The notes under the pieces are model-generated. The model was not told where the DNA came from, did not search any database, and worked only from the letters and a program-made list of their open reading frames with translations. A program made the translations under genes and the position numbers. 64,000 nucleotides of DNA from Malus domestica (Eukaryota > Streptophyta > Magnoliopsida > Rosales > Rosaceae), in contig NC_091665.1 of the NCBI RefSeq assembly GCF_042453785.1, forward strand, positions 1,047,001 to 1,111,000, read 5' to 3'. This document shows positions 24,101 to 33,809 of the stretch, piece after piece (the first letter of the stretch is position 1; each line of letters starts with the position of its first letter).

Positions 24101-27100
24101 ATCGGAGATCAAGAAATACCAAAGAGCGATCGTTTTCGTTACCTAGGATCTATCTTGCAAAAGAACGGAGAATTAGATGGAGATCTCAACCATAGAATAC
24201 AAGCTGGATGGATGAAGTGGAAGAGTGCATCCGGCGTGTTGTGTGACCGCCGTATGCCACTGAAGCTCAAGGGAAAATTTTATAGGACGGCAATAAGGCC
24301 GGCGATGCTGTATGGCACAGAATGTTGGGCGGTGAAACATCAACACGTACACAAAATGGGTGTAGCGGAGATGAGGATGCTTCGTTGGATGTGTGGGCAC
24401 ACGAGAAAGGATAAGATTAGGAATGAGGATATCCGGGGTAAAGTAGGAGTAGCCGAAATTGAAGGAAAGATGAGAGAAAATCGGTTACGGTGGTTTGGAC
24501 ATGTGCAAAGAAGGCCTACTGACGCTCCGATTAGAAGATGCGACTATGGGACAGAGGTTCAGGGCCGAAAGGGTAGAGGAAGACCTAGGAAAACTTTGGA
24601 AGAGACTCTAAGAAAAGACTTAGAGTACTTGGATCTAACGAAGGACATGACACAGGATCGAGCACATTGGCGTTCTAAGATTCATATAGCCGATCCCACT
24701 CAGTGACTTAGATTTTCCAAGTCTCCAACCGAGAAGTTTTCCTCACTCGGGAAATTAAGGGAACACTACCCCAACCTACATGCTCCACTCAGAAAGCTTT
24801 AACATACAAGCTTCAACAAAAGAAAATTCAAAGAACTTAGCGAAGAAGGCTTTGGTGTATTTAACACAATACGTTGAAATGAAGGAAAGCTTATTTATTG
24901 ATACCCCGATAAGCTACAAATATGTACATATACATGAGTCAAAATAAACACACAAGAGGGAGCCTTCACAAAGGTTGCTTAGGAGAAGTCTCAGCAGTCG
25001 GTAGAGCCCCAGAAAGAGAAGGCACCGGAGGGGGATCATTTGGAGCCTCAGTACTGGACAGAACCCTAGAAGGAGGAGGCATCAGAGGTTGATCATTTGG
25101 AGCTTCATTACGCGGTACAGCCCCAGAAGACGAAGGCAATAAATGCCTTTGGAACAAACCCACAAATCGCTGATGATCAAGTAAAACCTGACCATCAGTT
25201 TCCTTCATCTGGTCAAGCTTCCTTTTCATGTTTGTAGCATAGTCATGTGCGAGCCGGTGCAACTGTTTATTCTCATGCTTGAGCCCCCTAATCTCCTGTT
25301 TGAGACTCATCACTTCAGCCGCCAATGATTCAACTTGGCGGGTTCGAGCAAATAGGCGTTGGGCCATATTAGACACAGAACCTGCACACTGAACACTGAG
25401 AGCCAGCGAATCCTTAACAGCTAACTCATCAGACCGTTTGGAAAGTAGTCTGTTATCTTTGGGAGTGAGAAGGTTCCTGGCCACCACCGCAGCGGTCATA
25501 TCATTCTTCATCACGGAATCCCCAACGGTAAGAGGACCAGTAGGGGAGACGAAGGATGGGCGCCATATGTTGTCTGGAGAAGGCGGGGCTGCCTCTTCAA
25601 CAAGGTTCAAGTCAAAACGACGGTCGGAGGGGCCAGACATTTTCAAAGGTGTTGAAGAGAGAAGAGGTCGGACAAATCAAGATCTTAGAAGTGCAAGAAT
25701 GAAGCTTCTACCGGTGGAGATTCAAGTGTGCTTTGGAACTTAATGCCAGCCCCTATAAAAATCTGCACTCGACGGAGCTTCAGTAATCGAAGAGGCGCCT
25801 GCTCAGAAATCGAAGAGGCGTTTGCTTTCTCAAAAGCAGGGCTGCTTAGAGATCACGAGGGTTGATATCAGAAATCGAAGAGGCGTTTGCTTTCTCAAAA
25901 GTTGGGCTGCTCAAAGACCACGAAGGTCGATCTCAGAAATCGAAAAGGCGCTCGCTTTCTCAAAAGCTGGGCTCCCCAGAGACCACGAGGGCCGATCTCA
26001 GAAATCGAAGAGGCACCTACTTTTCCAGCCTTGTCAGCACCTGTCACACGCACACTCAGCTTTGCGGAAATTATGGGCATTCTGTCAAAGACTTCTGGGG
26101 AAGTAGAAAACACATGAATCTTACTGTTCAATCACCCACTTCTCACACGCAACAATAGCTCATGGGTACCACAGATAACTTTGCCAAAGTTCTCTGCCAA
26201 AGTTGAGCACGTGAAGCTTGCAGCTCCCACTACATCGCTCTGACCAAGAAGGGTAAAAGAATAGCAAAGAAACAGCACTAACAAAGTTTAGACCCATAAA
26301 TTTTGAAGGTCTAGCTATCATATTATTACCCACAAGGGTAAAGGAACAGTACCACTGCTGGATAATTGGAAAGTCCCTGTGTGTCAACCTCTGTGCTTCG
26401 TGGCAAGGTAGACTAGCAAACATGTCCAACCTTTACTCACATTCGAGAAAACACTCCCAATAAGATTGCTTGCTCCAAAATCGAAGAGGCACCGTCCTCC
26501 GAATCTCAAGAGCCAGACTCCCAACATGACTCACTTTCTTAAAAATCGAAGAGAGGGTAAAGGAACAGTACCATTGCTGGATAATTGGAAAGTCCCTGTG
26601 TGTCAACCTCTGTGCTTCGTGGCAAGGTAGACTAGCAAACATGCCCAACCTTTACTCACATTCGAGAAAACACTCCCAACAAGATTGCTTGCTCCAAAAT
26701 CGAAGAGGCACCGCCCTCCGAATCTCGAGAGCCAGACTCCCAACATGATTACTTTCTCAAAAATCGAAGAGACACTGCTCCCCGAATCTCGAGAGCCAGA
26801 CCCCCAGCATGATTGCTTTCTCAAAAATCATTGAGGCATCGTTCTCCGAATCAATCGAAGAGGCGCTCGCTTTCTCAAAAGCTGGGCTGCTCAGAGACCA
26901 CGAGGGTCGATCTCAGAAATCGAAGAGGCACCTACTTTTCTAGCCTTGTCAGCACCTGTCACACGCACACTCAGCTTTGCAGAAATTATGGGCATTCTGT
27001 CAAAGACTTTTGGTGAAGTAGAAAGCACATGAATCTTACTGTTCAATCACCCACTTCCCACACGCAACAATAGCTCATGGGTACCACAGATAACTTTGCC

Positions 27101-30100
27101 AAAGTTCTCTGCCAAAGTTGAGCACGTGAAGCTTGCAGCTCTCACTACATCGCTCTGACCAAGAAAGGTAAAAGAATAGCAAAGAAACAACACTAACAAA
27201 GTTTAGACACATAAATTTTGAAGGTCTAGCTACCATATTATTACCCACAAGGGTAAAGGAACAGTACCATTGCTGGATAATTGGAAAGTCCCTGTGTGTC
27301 AACCTCTGTGCTTCGTGGCAAGGTAGACTAGCAAACATGCCCAACCTTTACTCACATTCGAGAAAACACTCCCAACAAGATTGCTTGCTCCAAAATCGAA
27401 GAGGCACCGTCCTCCGAATCTCGAGAGCCAGACTCCCAACATGACTACTTTCTCAAAATCGAAGAGAGGGTAAAGGAACAGTACCATTGCTGGATAATTG
27501 GAAAGTCCCTGTGTGTCAACCTTTGTGCTTCGTGGCAAGGTAGACTAGCAAACATGCCCAACCTTTACTCACATTCGAGACAACACTCCCAACAAGATTG
27601 CTTGCTCCAAAATCGAAGAGGCACCGCCCTCGAATCTCGAGAGCCAGACTCCCAACATGATTACTTCCTCAAAAATCGAAGAGACACTGCTCTCCGAATC
27701 TCGAGAGTCAGACCCCCAGCATGATTGCTTTCTCAAAAATCGAAGAGGCATCGTTCTCCGAATCTCGAGAGCCAGTACCACAGACCACTTTTTCAAAGTG
27801 CTCTGACAGAGTTAAAACATGTGAAACTGGCAGCTCCCACTACCGTGCTATGACCAAGCAGGGTAAAGGAATAGCATTACTACTTGTTGTTAGGGAGACT
27901 CCTATATATGTCGACCTCCATCCCCAACGGACAGGCAGACCTGCAAAAATGCTCAACCCTTCATCATATCTGAGAGGGCACTCCCAACGAAGCCTTTCGA
28001 AATATTCAGCTTTCTTTCCCCCCGATAATAGCTCTGCAAACAAGCTATACTAGAGCAAGAATATCTCATATCATCAGGGTTAAAAGCAAGAGTATCCCAT
28101 ATCATGCTTTTTCCCTGTCTTTTCTTTTGGCCTTGTTTTTACCTGCAAGACAAGGAGAAAGAGAGCAATCAGTCAGCACTTGGAATCAAGCTTCCAGCCA
28201 GGAACTGACTGTCTGGAACCCCTTACCTGATTACTTACCTGACATTGCTCTCGAGTACTCATCTTCAACATCTTATGTTCCCAGGGAAGATTCCGCATCT
28301 GCTTGAGGAACAGATAGGGCAAGTGCGAAGGATACAAGGAAGCATGTGGAGACAAGCGTAACAGCACACGTGCCGATACATCCATTACTCTGTCAAAAGC
28401 AAAAGTATCCCATATCAGCAGGGTGGAACGTACTCTAGATTTGATGGACTTGTTTTGACCCTCAAATTCTTTAGTCGGCCTTATACTCTGGAGGAAACCA
28501 GAAAACCCTCCAGCTCAGTTCAAGAATAAGCCTGTGGAAAGTTACTTCTTCAAAAGCAAAAGTATCTCATATCATCTCTTCTCATTTTTCTTCTCTTTAT
28601 CCTTCATGCTGCTGCAAGATGGGGAGAAGGTGAACAATCAGTCGGAGCTTTGATTGCTTACCTTGTCTGTCACCTCTTTCAGCAGACCCCCTAGCTCGGC
28701 GACTTGGGGGACTCCTACTACATGGTTTGTATCGCGCTTGACCAAGCCTGAAACTACAAGTAAGCTTCAAGTGAAATTGATACATTACCTTGTGCATCTC
28801 CACGAGTTAAAGATACCACCCCTGGATGGAGGAAGAGTACTTCCAGAGAAGATGCCACATCTACCTATGAGACAGATAAGGCAAGTCAAGACGACACCAC
28901 ACTCCGATACTTAGAAGTTTCGTGATTACGAGATCATTCTCTCACAATATTTCCTAATGTCATTTGTACTAAATCATTCACTTGTACTCACTAAAGGAGA
29001 GTTTGAACCTATGTACTTGTGTAAACCCTTCACAATTAATGAGAACTCTTCTATTCCGTGGACGTAGCCAATCTGGGTGAACCACGTACATCTTGTGTTT
29101 GCTTTCCTATCTCTATCCATTTATATACGTATCCACACTAATGACCGGAGCAATCTAGCGAAGATCACAAAAAGCGACCGTTTTCGCTACCTAGGATCCA
29201 TCTTGCAAGAGAACGGAGAATTAGATGGAGATCTCAACCATAGAATACGAGCTGGATGGAAAGAGTGCATCCGGCGTGTTGTGTGACCGTCGTAGGCCAC
29301 TGAAGCTGAAGGGAAAATTTTATAGGACGGCAATAAGGCCAGCGATGTTGTATGGCACAGAATGTTGGGTGGTAAAGCATCAACACGTACACAAAATGGG
29401 TGTAGCGGAGATGAGGATGCTTCGTGGGATGTATGGGCACACGAGAAAGGATAAGATTGGGAATGAGGATATCCGAGGTAAAGTAGGAGTAGCCGAAATT
29501 GTAGGAAAGATGAGAGAAAATCGGCTCCGGTGATTTGGACATGTGCAAAGAAGGCCGACTGACGCTACGGTTCGAAGATGTGACTACATGACAGAGGTTC
29601 AGGGCCGAAGGGGTAGAGGAAGACCTAGGAAAACTTTGGAAGAGACTCTAAGAAAAGACTTAGAGTACTTGGATCTAACGGAGGACATGACACAAAACCG
29701 AGCGCAATGGCGTTCTAGGATTCATATAGCCGACCCCACTTAGTGGGAAAAGGCTTTGTTGTTGTTGTTGTTGTTTGAGAAAGTTAAAGAATTAGAGGGA
29801 ATTGGAGAGATTTCGTAGTGTATTTTAAGTATCCACAAATCTCACCTCTTCCCATGAGATTTCGAGGGAATTGAATCAAAATTTTATATGGAATCTCTAC
29901 AAATCAATTAAACTCCATAAAAATCCATGGATTTATAAATCCATTAAAATCTCTCACATTCTCAATTGAATACACCCTTCTTAGACTATATAAAAGATTT
30001 GGATTTTTGGAGATGTGAAACTCATGCGTAATTATGTATTGCTGGGTCTTTTTTTATCTTCTTGCTTGTGCTTCTGATATAAAGTTTAAAGTAATGCAGA

Positions 30101-33083
30101 TAGAAGTTAATTGTGTCACAGGACTAATTAGATTTTATGCAGGTTAAGGATAGATTTGATGAGAAAGAGTTTCAAGGTATGGCCCTAGACTACTTAACTA
30201 TATGCTCTTCTGAGTTTGGGGTCTCTATCATCAACTTTCTGTTGTGCATATAATATAATGGCAATGAGATCAAATAAAATGTGATCTATTAGCGAAGTTA
30301 TTTATGCCTTCTAAGGCGAAGTCCTGAAAGAAAGCTGGTGATTTAGAAACCATTGCATTCAAATTGTTAATATTTTGCAACACAGTTGAACCTAAAAGCA
30401 TCATGCTGGAGCTGATGAAACTTCTTTATGCATGCTGCCTTTGCAGTTTACACCCTACCTTCCAAATGAAAGTATGTAATAATCATTCTGTTTAAGAAAG
30501 AAGCAAGGCCTTCCTAGCCAAAACAAATTTTCCAATCATATTTTATGATCTGTTTCTTTATTTTAAATTAGCATATAAATTGCAGTCTATAAAATGGGTT
30601 AAGAACAAGCTGTACCACTACCAAATTAGGTATTGTAAGAGCAACTTGCCTCAGTTATACACCAATGATAGGGAAAATATATCATGCTCCATATGATGCT
30701 AGCAAGGTGTCTTTAATTCAAGACATGCCTCTGATACACAGTAATTTTACTTGTAATATTATTATTTTTACTCGTCTTATACAGGGAAGGCTAGTTTTGA
30801 TAACCACCTCAGCCTGGACAACCAGGTATGGAACTACTTTGGTTGATCCTTAAGATGTATGGAGTTTTATGCAGTGGCAACCTTTCGATTTATTTTGTCA
30901 TAACAGGGCAATGATGCAAGGAAGAACCTAATGAACATGTTGGACTCTGCTAAAGCCAAGCTTGATGATATTTTACAAATGAACTCTGAACTTGTTATCG
31001 AGAACTGCAAGGTTGCCTCCACAAGATTTTTTTTGGTTCCATTAAATTAGCATATATTGATTCTTTCTTTTAGATGGGGTATACATAAGGTATATGTTGC
31101 CAGAAAGTTTGACATGCTACTTTCTTAGACAGTCAATTTAGGTGATATTTAGACAACCTAAACAACAGTCTAGGCTTGCAGGTTGGCAACATCACATGTC
31201 AGAGTCTGACAAGTGAAATTTCTCTCTCTCTCGCTCTCTCTCTCTACATGTATAAGCAGGAAACATTCTCTGGAAGGCAGTATGATATACTTTGTCGTCA
31301 GATTGTTTGAACCTTTATTTAGATGGATTCTCGTTCTATGTATGATTTAGATTGACACTCTGACAACAGAATATTTTATACTTTTTGCAAAAGAACGGAG
31401 AATTAGATAGAGACCTCAACCATAGAATACAAGCTGGATGGATGAAGTGGAAGAGTGCATCCAGCGTGTTGTGTGACCGTTGTATGCCACTGAAGCTCAA
31501 GGGAAAATTTTATAGGACGACAATAAGGCCGGCGATGCTGTATGGCACAGAATGTTGGGCGGTGAAGCATCAACACGTACACAAAATGGGTGTAGCGGAG
31601 ATGAGGATGCTTCGTTGGATGTGTGGGCACACGAGAAAGGATAAGATTAGGAATGAGGATATCCGAGGTAAAGTAGGAGTAGCCGAAATTGAAGGAAAGA
31701 TGAGAGAAAATCGGTTACGGGGGTTTGGACATGTGCAAAGAAGGCCTATTGACGCTCCGGTTCGAAGATGTGACTATGGGACAGAGGTTCAGGGCCGAAG
31801 GGGTAGAGGAAGATCTAGGAAACTTTGGAAAAGACCCTAAGAAAAGACTTAGAGTACTTGGATCTAACGGAGGACATGACACAAAACCGAGCGCAATGGC
31901 GTTCTAGGATTCATATAGCCGACCCCACTTAGTGGGACAAGGCTTTGTTGTTGTTGTTGTTGTTGTGGCCGTTTATATACATGAGTTGATTAGAGTGGAT
32001 CTTGGTTGCACAAAGTTTTGTTGGTTTTCTGTTTTTTCTTTTTATTTGGTATGTTCAGGCTTAAGTATTTAGCTAAAACTGACAATGTATTTTCATGAGA
32101 ACCTACCGGTATGATATACAATTTGACTTGAAAGGAATCATATTAAGCTTATTCTGCTTTTCACATCACATCCTATAGAACAACTTCCTTTATTAAATTA
32201 ATATTGCAACTATTCGACCTCTCTTTGAGATCTGCTTCACAGTTTGAGTTGTGATTGTTTCTTATGCTGCTTTCTTGTGCTGATTCAGATGAAGCAGGCT
32301 ATTGAGCAAGTAAATTTGAGGGAAAGTGATTTTAAGGTCAGTTGGTTGCTAATACAAATAGATTGATGTCTTTGTGGATGTATACATGCCTGTGCGGGTG
32401 CTTTCAGAAACATAGGATTTAAAATTCGATGCTAAGATATGCTCTGGGAAGTTGGTCTCACATGATTACTTTATTTTCTGCTAGTGTGTGTCCTTGGTTT
32501 TACTATCCGGAATATGGAGTTTTGGTGGATTTTGAATAGAGTGAACTAATTTTTCATTTCTCTTCTCACGTGGGTGATTCCAGCCAGAGCTAAGGGCAAT
32601 GGATATAAAGACCCTGGAAGAAGAATACGATGCTCTTCTATCAGACAAAGCTGGAGAAACTGAGTACTTGAAGACTCTGCAGGACCAAATTGAGAAACTG
32701 AGGGTAAACTGTTTATTGGGTTTTTCTTTGGTGTTTACAGATTTACAGAAATTTGTTACCATGCGACCATTTGGTGATATGGCCAATCAAAGTGCCAAAG
32801 CTGGGTTTGTTGGAGAAAGGGTTCTCACTTAAATAGACTTGAAAAGGAATTATCTGGCATTTTGGTGCCTTTGTTTCCATGGAAATTTGATGGTTTTGAA
32901 ATGTAGGATAATTGAAGTCTATCTTCAGTGAATATTTTCTGGAAAGAAGATGATTTTATTTGAATAAGAAAAAATTCTGTGTCCTTCCTTTCATTGAAAC
33001 TATGCTTTTGACAGGGAATATCTCATGTGGTTATATGCACTTGCGGAGAGGAATACAAAGTGGAAGTGGGCATCTGTGCATAA
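21040..33083 (+). CDS. Coiled-coil protein, SPC25-like kinetochore component (tentative), 12 exons, 283 aa
   Basis: Plus-strand exons: 21040-21088, 21232-21318, 21982-22115, 23069-23127, 23255-23309, 23390-23440, 30143-30176, 30785-30825, 30907-31011, 32289-32336, 32584-32703, 33015-33083. All introns are GT-AG, phases agree and the frame closes at TAA. The protein begins MEEYLQYMKTLRSQM and is helical and heptad-rich over most of its length (about residues 1-140 and 175-260). It ends in a short conserved tail, GISHVV then CTCGEEYKVEVGICA. This layout resembles the plant protein annotated as SPC25, a part of the NDC80 kinetochore complex linking microtubules to centromeres. The identification rests on recollection of the family, not a search; another coiled-coil protein is possible. 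Intron 6 is 6.7 kb and holds a MITE with the LINE/composite insertion; intron 9 holds a LINE fragment. Confidence 0.68.
21137..21168 (+). repeat. Poly(T) run in intron 1 of the SPC25-like gene
   Basis: An almost pure run of about 30 T lies in intron 1, some 65 bp before the acceptor site. It is a candidate length-variable site; no other meaning is seen. Confidence 0.9.
23812..24027 (+). repeat. Five tandem copies of the MITE terminal sequence
   Basis: GTATTCAATTAGGATTTT-like sequence, normally found once at the MITE end, recurs at about 23814, 23863, 23907, 23961 and 23999, spaced 38-54 bp. Each copy is followed by TTAAA- and GAATTT-rich sequence and an AATTCTAGG or ATTCCAGG block. The right end of the MITE has only one copy. 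Confidence 0.75.
24041..24703 (+). pseudogene. RTE-type LINE fragment, copy B1 (left of composite)
   Basis: The plus-strand translation reads CKFSANGGQNELGVRIGDQE, then YLGSILQKNGELDGDL, KLKGKFYRTAIRPAMLYGTE, RWFGHVQRRP and GRGRPRKTLEET, the C-terminal region of RTE LINE ORFs. It stops at ADPTQ; the usual GTGGGAAAAGGCTTTG(TTG)n tail is replaced by the composite repeat. Directly before it lies TTTGAGAAAG (24031-24040), which recurs after copy B2 at 29774-29783. The fragment starts about 65 bp further upstream in the LINE than copies A and B2. Its reading frame is open but is only a partial gene. Confidence 0.85.
24966..25640 (-). CDS. Coiled-coil protein ORF of the composite repeat, copy B, 224 aa
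   Basis: Intact from MSGPSDRRFDLNL to the TGA stop, same length as copy A. Three residues differ: Ser for Leu before LAAEVMS, Thr for Ser in KETDG and Gly for Arg in PSSSGAV. By eye about eleven further base differences are synonymous, mostly third positions. The coiled-coil heptads (MSLKQEIRGLKHENKQLHRL) are identical. It is antisense to the SPC25-like gene. Function unknown; expression from its own promoter is possible because the upstream tandem repeats and TATA-like TATAAAAATC (about 25755) are kept. Confidence 0.75.
   Translation of the reverse strand: MSGPSDRRFDLNLVEEAAPPSPDNIWRPSFVSPTGPLTVGDSVMKNDMTAAVVARNLLTPKDNRLLSKRSDELAVKDSLALSVQCAGSVSNMAQRLFARTRQVESLAAEVMSLKQEIRGLKHENKQLHRLAHDYATNMKRKLDQMKETDGQVLLDHQRFVGLFQRHLLPSSSGAVPRNEAPNDQPLMPPPSRVLSSTEAPNDPPPVPSLSGALPTAETSPKQPL
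25790..26010 (-). repeat. 63-bp-type tandem repeat upstream of ORF copy B
   Basis: Units reading CAGAAATCGAAGAGGCG on the plus strand recur at roughly 63-bp steps, in the same position relative to the ORF as the array at 14984-15256. An isolated unit lies at about 26838-26925. Units are more diverged here, for example AAAGGCGCTCG for AGAGGCGTTTG. Confidence 0.75.
26340..27680 (-). repeat. Expanded array of 217-bp-type units, copy B
   Basis: The phrase GGATAATTGGAAAGTCCC occurs at about 26359, 26579, 27274 and 27491, each followed by GTGCTTCGTGGCAAGGTAG and CGAGAAAACACTCCCAA. Two units stand on either side of an inserted stretch (about 26840-27240) that repeats the 63-bp unit and the GCACCTGTCACACGCACAC block. 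So a larger segment was duplicated in copy B relative to copy A. ORFs of 70-90 codons here are repeat by-products. Confidence 0.75.
29158..29773 (+). pseudogene. RTE-type LINE 3' fragment, copy B2 (right of composite)
   Basis: The fragment covers nearly the same part of the LINE as copy B1 (DRFRYLGSILQENGEL to HIADPT), but keeps the 3' tail GTGGGAAAAGGCTTTG(TTG)n. A deletion after RAGW and a TGA at RLR* break the frame. It is followed by TTTGAGAAAG (29774-29783), matching 24031-24040. Its junction with the composite repeat equals that of copy A. Confidence 0.85.
31385..31967 (+). pseudogene. RTE-type LINE 3' fragment, copy C, in intron 9 of the SPC25-like gene
   Basis: Starts within QKNGEL of the LINE ORF and runs through KLKGKFYRT, LYGTECWAVK and RPIDAPVRR to the (TTG)6 tail at about 31947-31967. 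Frame is lost near 31820 (KLWKRP). It has no composite repeat attached. No clear target duplication was found. It is closest to copy B1 (shared MKWKSAS, RWMCGHTRKDKIRNE). Sense orientation relative to the host gene. Confidence 0.85.
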
Positions 33084-33809
33084 AAAAAAAACTTGAAACA
33101 GACGCATGAATTGCGGAAGATGGAAGTCTGAGAATGAAATCATCAGTTGGCTAATGGCTAGAGCCTAGAATACTTGGCCTGCTTTTCAGGTAACTGTTCA
33201 AACAAGAACCGAAACCAAATCTAGTTCCTTTCTTGCAACAGGGACATAATGATATTTGATTTAGTTGTTGGTATGGTGCAAGTTGAAATTAATGTCTTTT
33301 TGTGCATTGGCATTGGTTAAAGTTGTACAAATTTCCATCACAAACACTATACAATAAGTGAAAATGTCTTTGTGTAAGTGAGAAATTAGTTCTCTTGGAT
33401 ATACACTAATGGAAAAATGTCTTTGACATTCACCTAGCTAACTTGGCTCTGGATAGCAGTCTATCTGCCACTAACTCACCACACATACATTGGTAGTTCT
33501 TATACTCCATGCTAACATGGGCTAACGAATGCTTAAACAAAGCACTTTAAGGTGCGTTTGAATGTCCAGTAGACATCATTCATGAACGGGAGGGAGCCCT
33601 TTCTGTAGTAGTCAGTAATGAAATTAAAAGATATATAGGGTAGGGTGGAAACGGAAAATTCAGTTATTTTGTATTTATATGCTTGCTTGCACAAAGAGAA
33701 ATTACTTACAGGTTGTGGAGATGTATATTCCCTTATATGTGGCACTCAGACTTTTGCTTGAGTTGTCGAAATATATTCCCCATATAAACAAGTAAAGGAA
33801 TGGAAAAAA
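33084..33809. other. Convergent intergenic region between SPC25-like and SPS genes
   Basis: About 0.73 kb lie between the two stop codons, so both 3' UTRs must share this interval and may overlap. An A9 run follows the SPC25-like stop at 33083. No ORF with support and no repeat border was recognised. Confidence 0.55.

Larger units (their letters stand above)
24704..29157 (-). mobile_element. Composite repeat, copy B, inside intron 6 of the SPC25-like gene
   Basis: It carries the same blocks as copy A in inverted order: coiled-coil ORF (24966-25640, minus), 63-bp-type units (about 25790-26010 and again 26838-26925), an expanded set of 217-bp-type units (about 26340-27680), TATCCCATATCA motifs (about 28050-28570) and the Copia-LTR-like end (29040-29120). 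It has about 115 bp (24704-24820) missing from copy A, beginning TGACTTAGATTTTCC after the LINE break. It joins RTE copy B2 at 29158 exactly as copy A joins its LINE piece. No polymerase or transposase is encoded. Orientation relative to the host gene equals that of copy A in its own host gene. Confidence 0.75.
23812..29977 (+). mobile_element. MITE with 14-bp terminal inverted repeats, split by the LINE/composite insertion
   Basis: The left end GGGTGTATTCAATT (23812) and right end AATTGAATACACCC (ending 29977) are exact inverted repeats. The right part continues with AAATCCATGG-type sequence usual in this MITE group. Without the insertion at 24041-29773 and one duplicated 10-mer, the MITE would be about 0.42 kb. 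TTA precedes the left end; TTC follows the right, so a 3-bp PIF/Harbinger-type duplication is possible but imperfect. It lies in intron 6 of the SPC25-like gene. Confidence 0.7.

Noticed and set aside
11613..29773. Idea that host transcripts from the two inverted composite copies form double-stranded RNA in trans
   Set aside because: Each copy has the same orientation relative to its own gene, so both intron transcripts have the same sense and are not complementary. Only antisense transcripts from the ORF promoters could pair.
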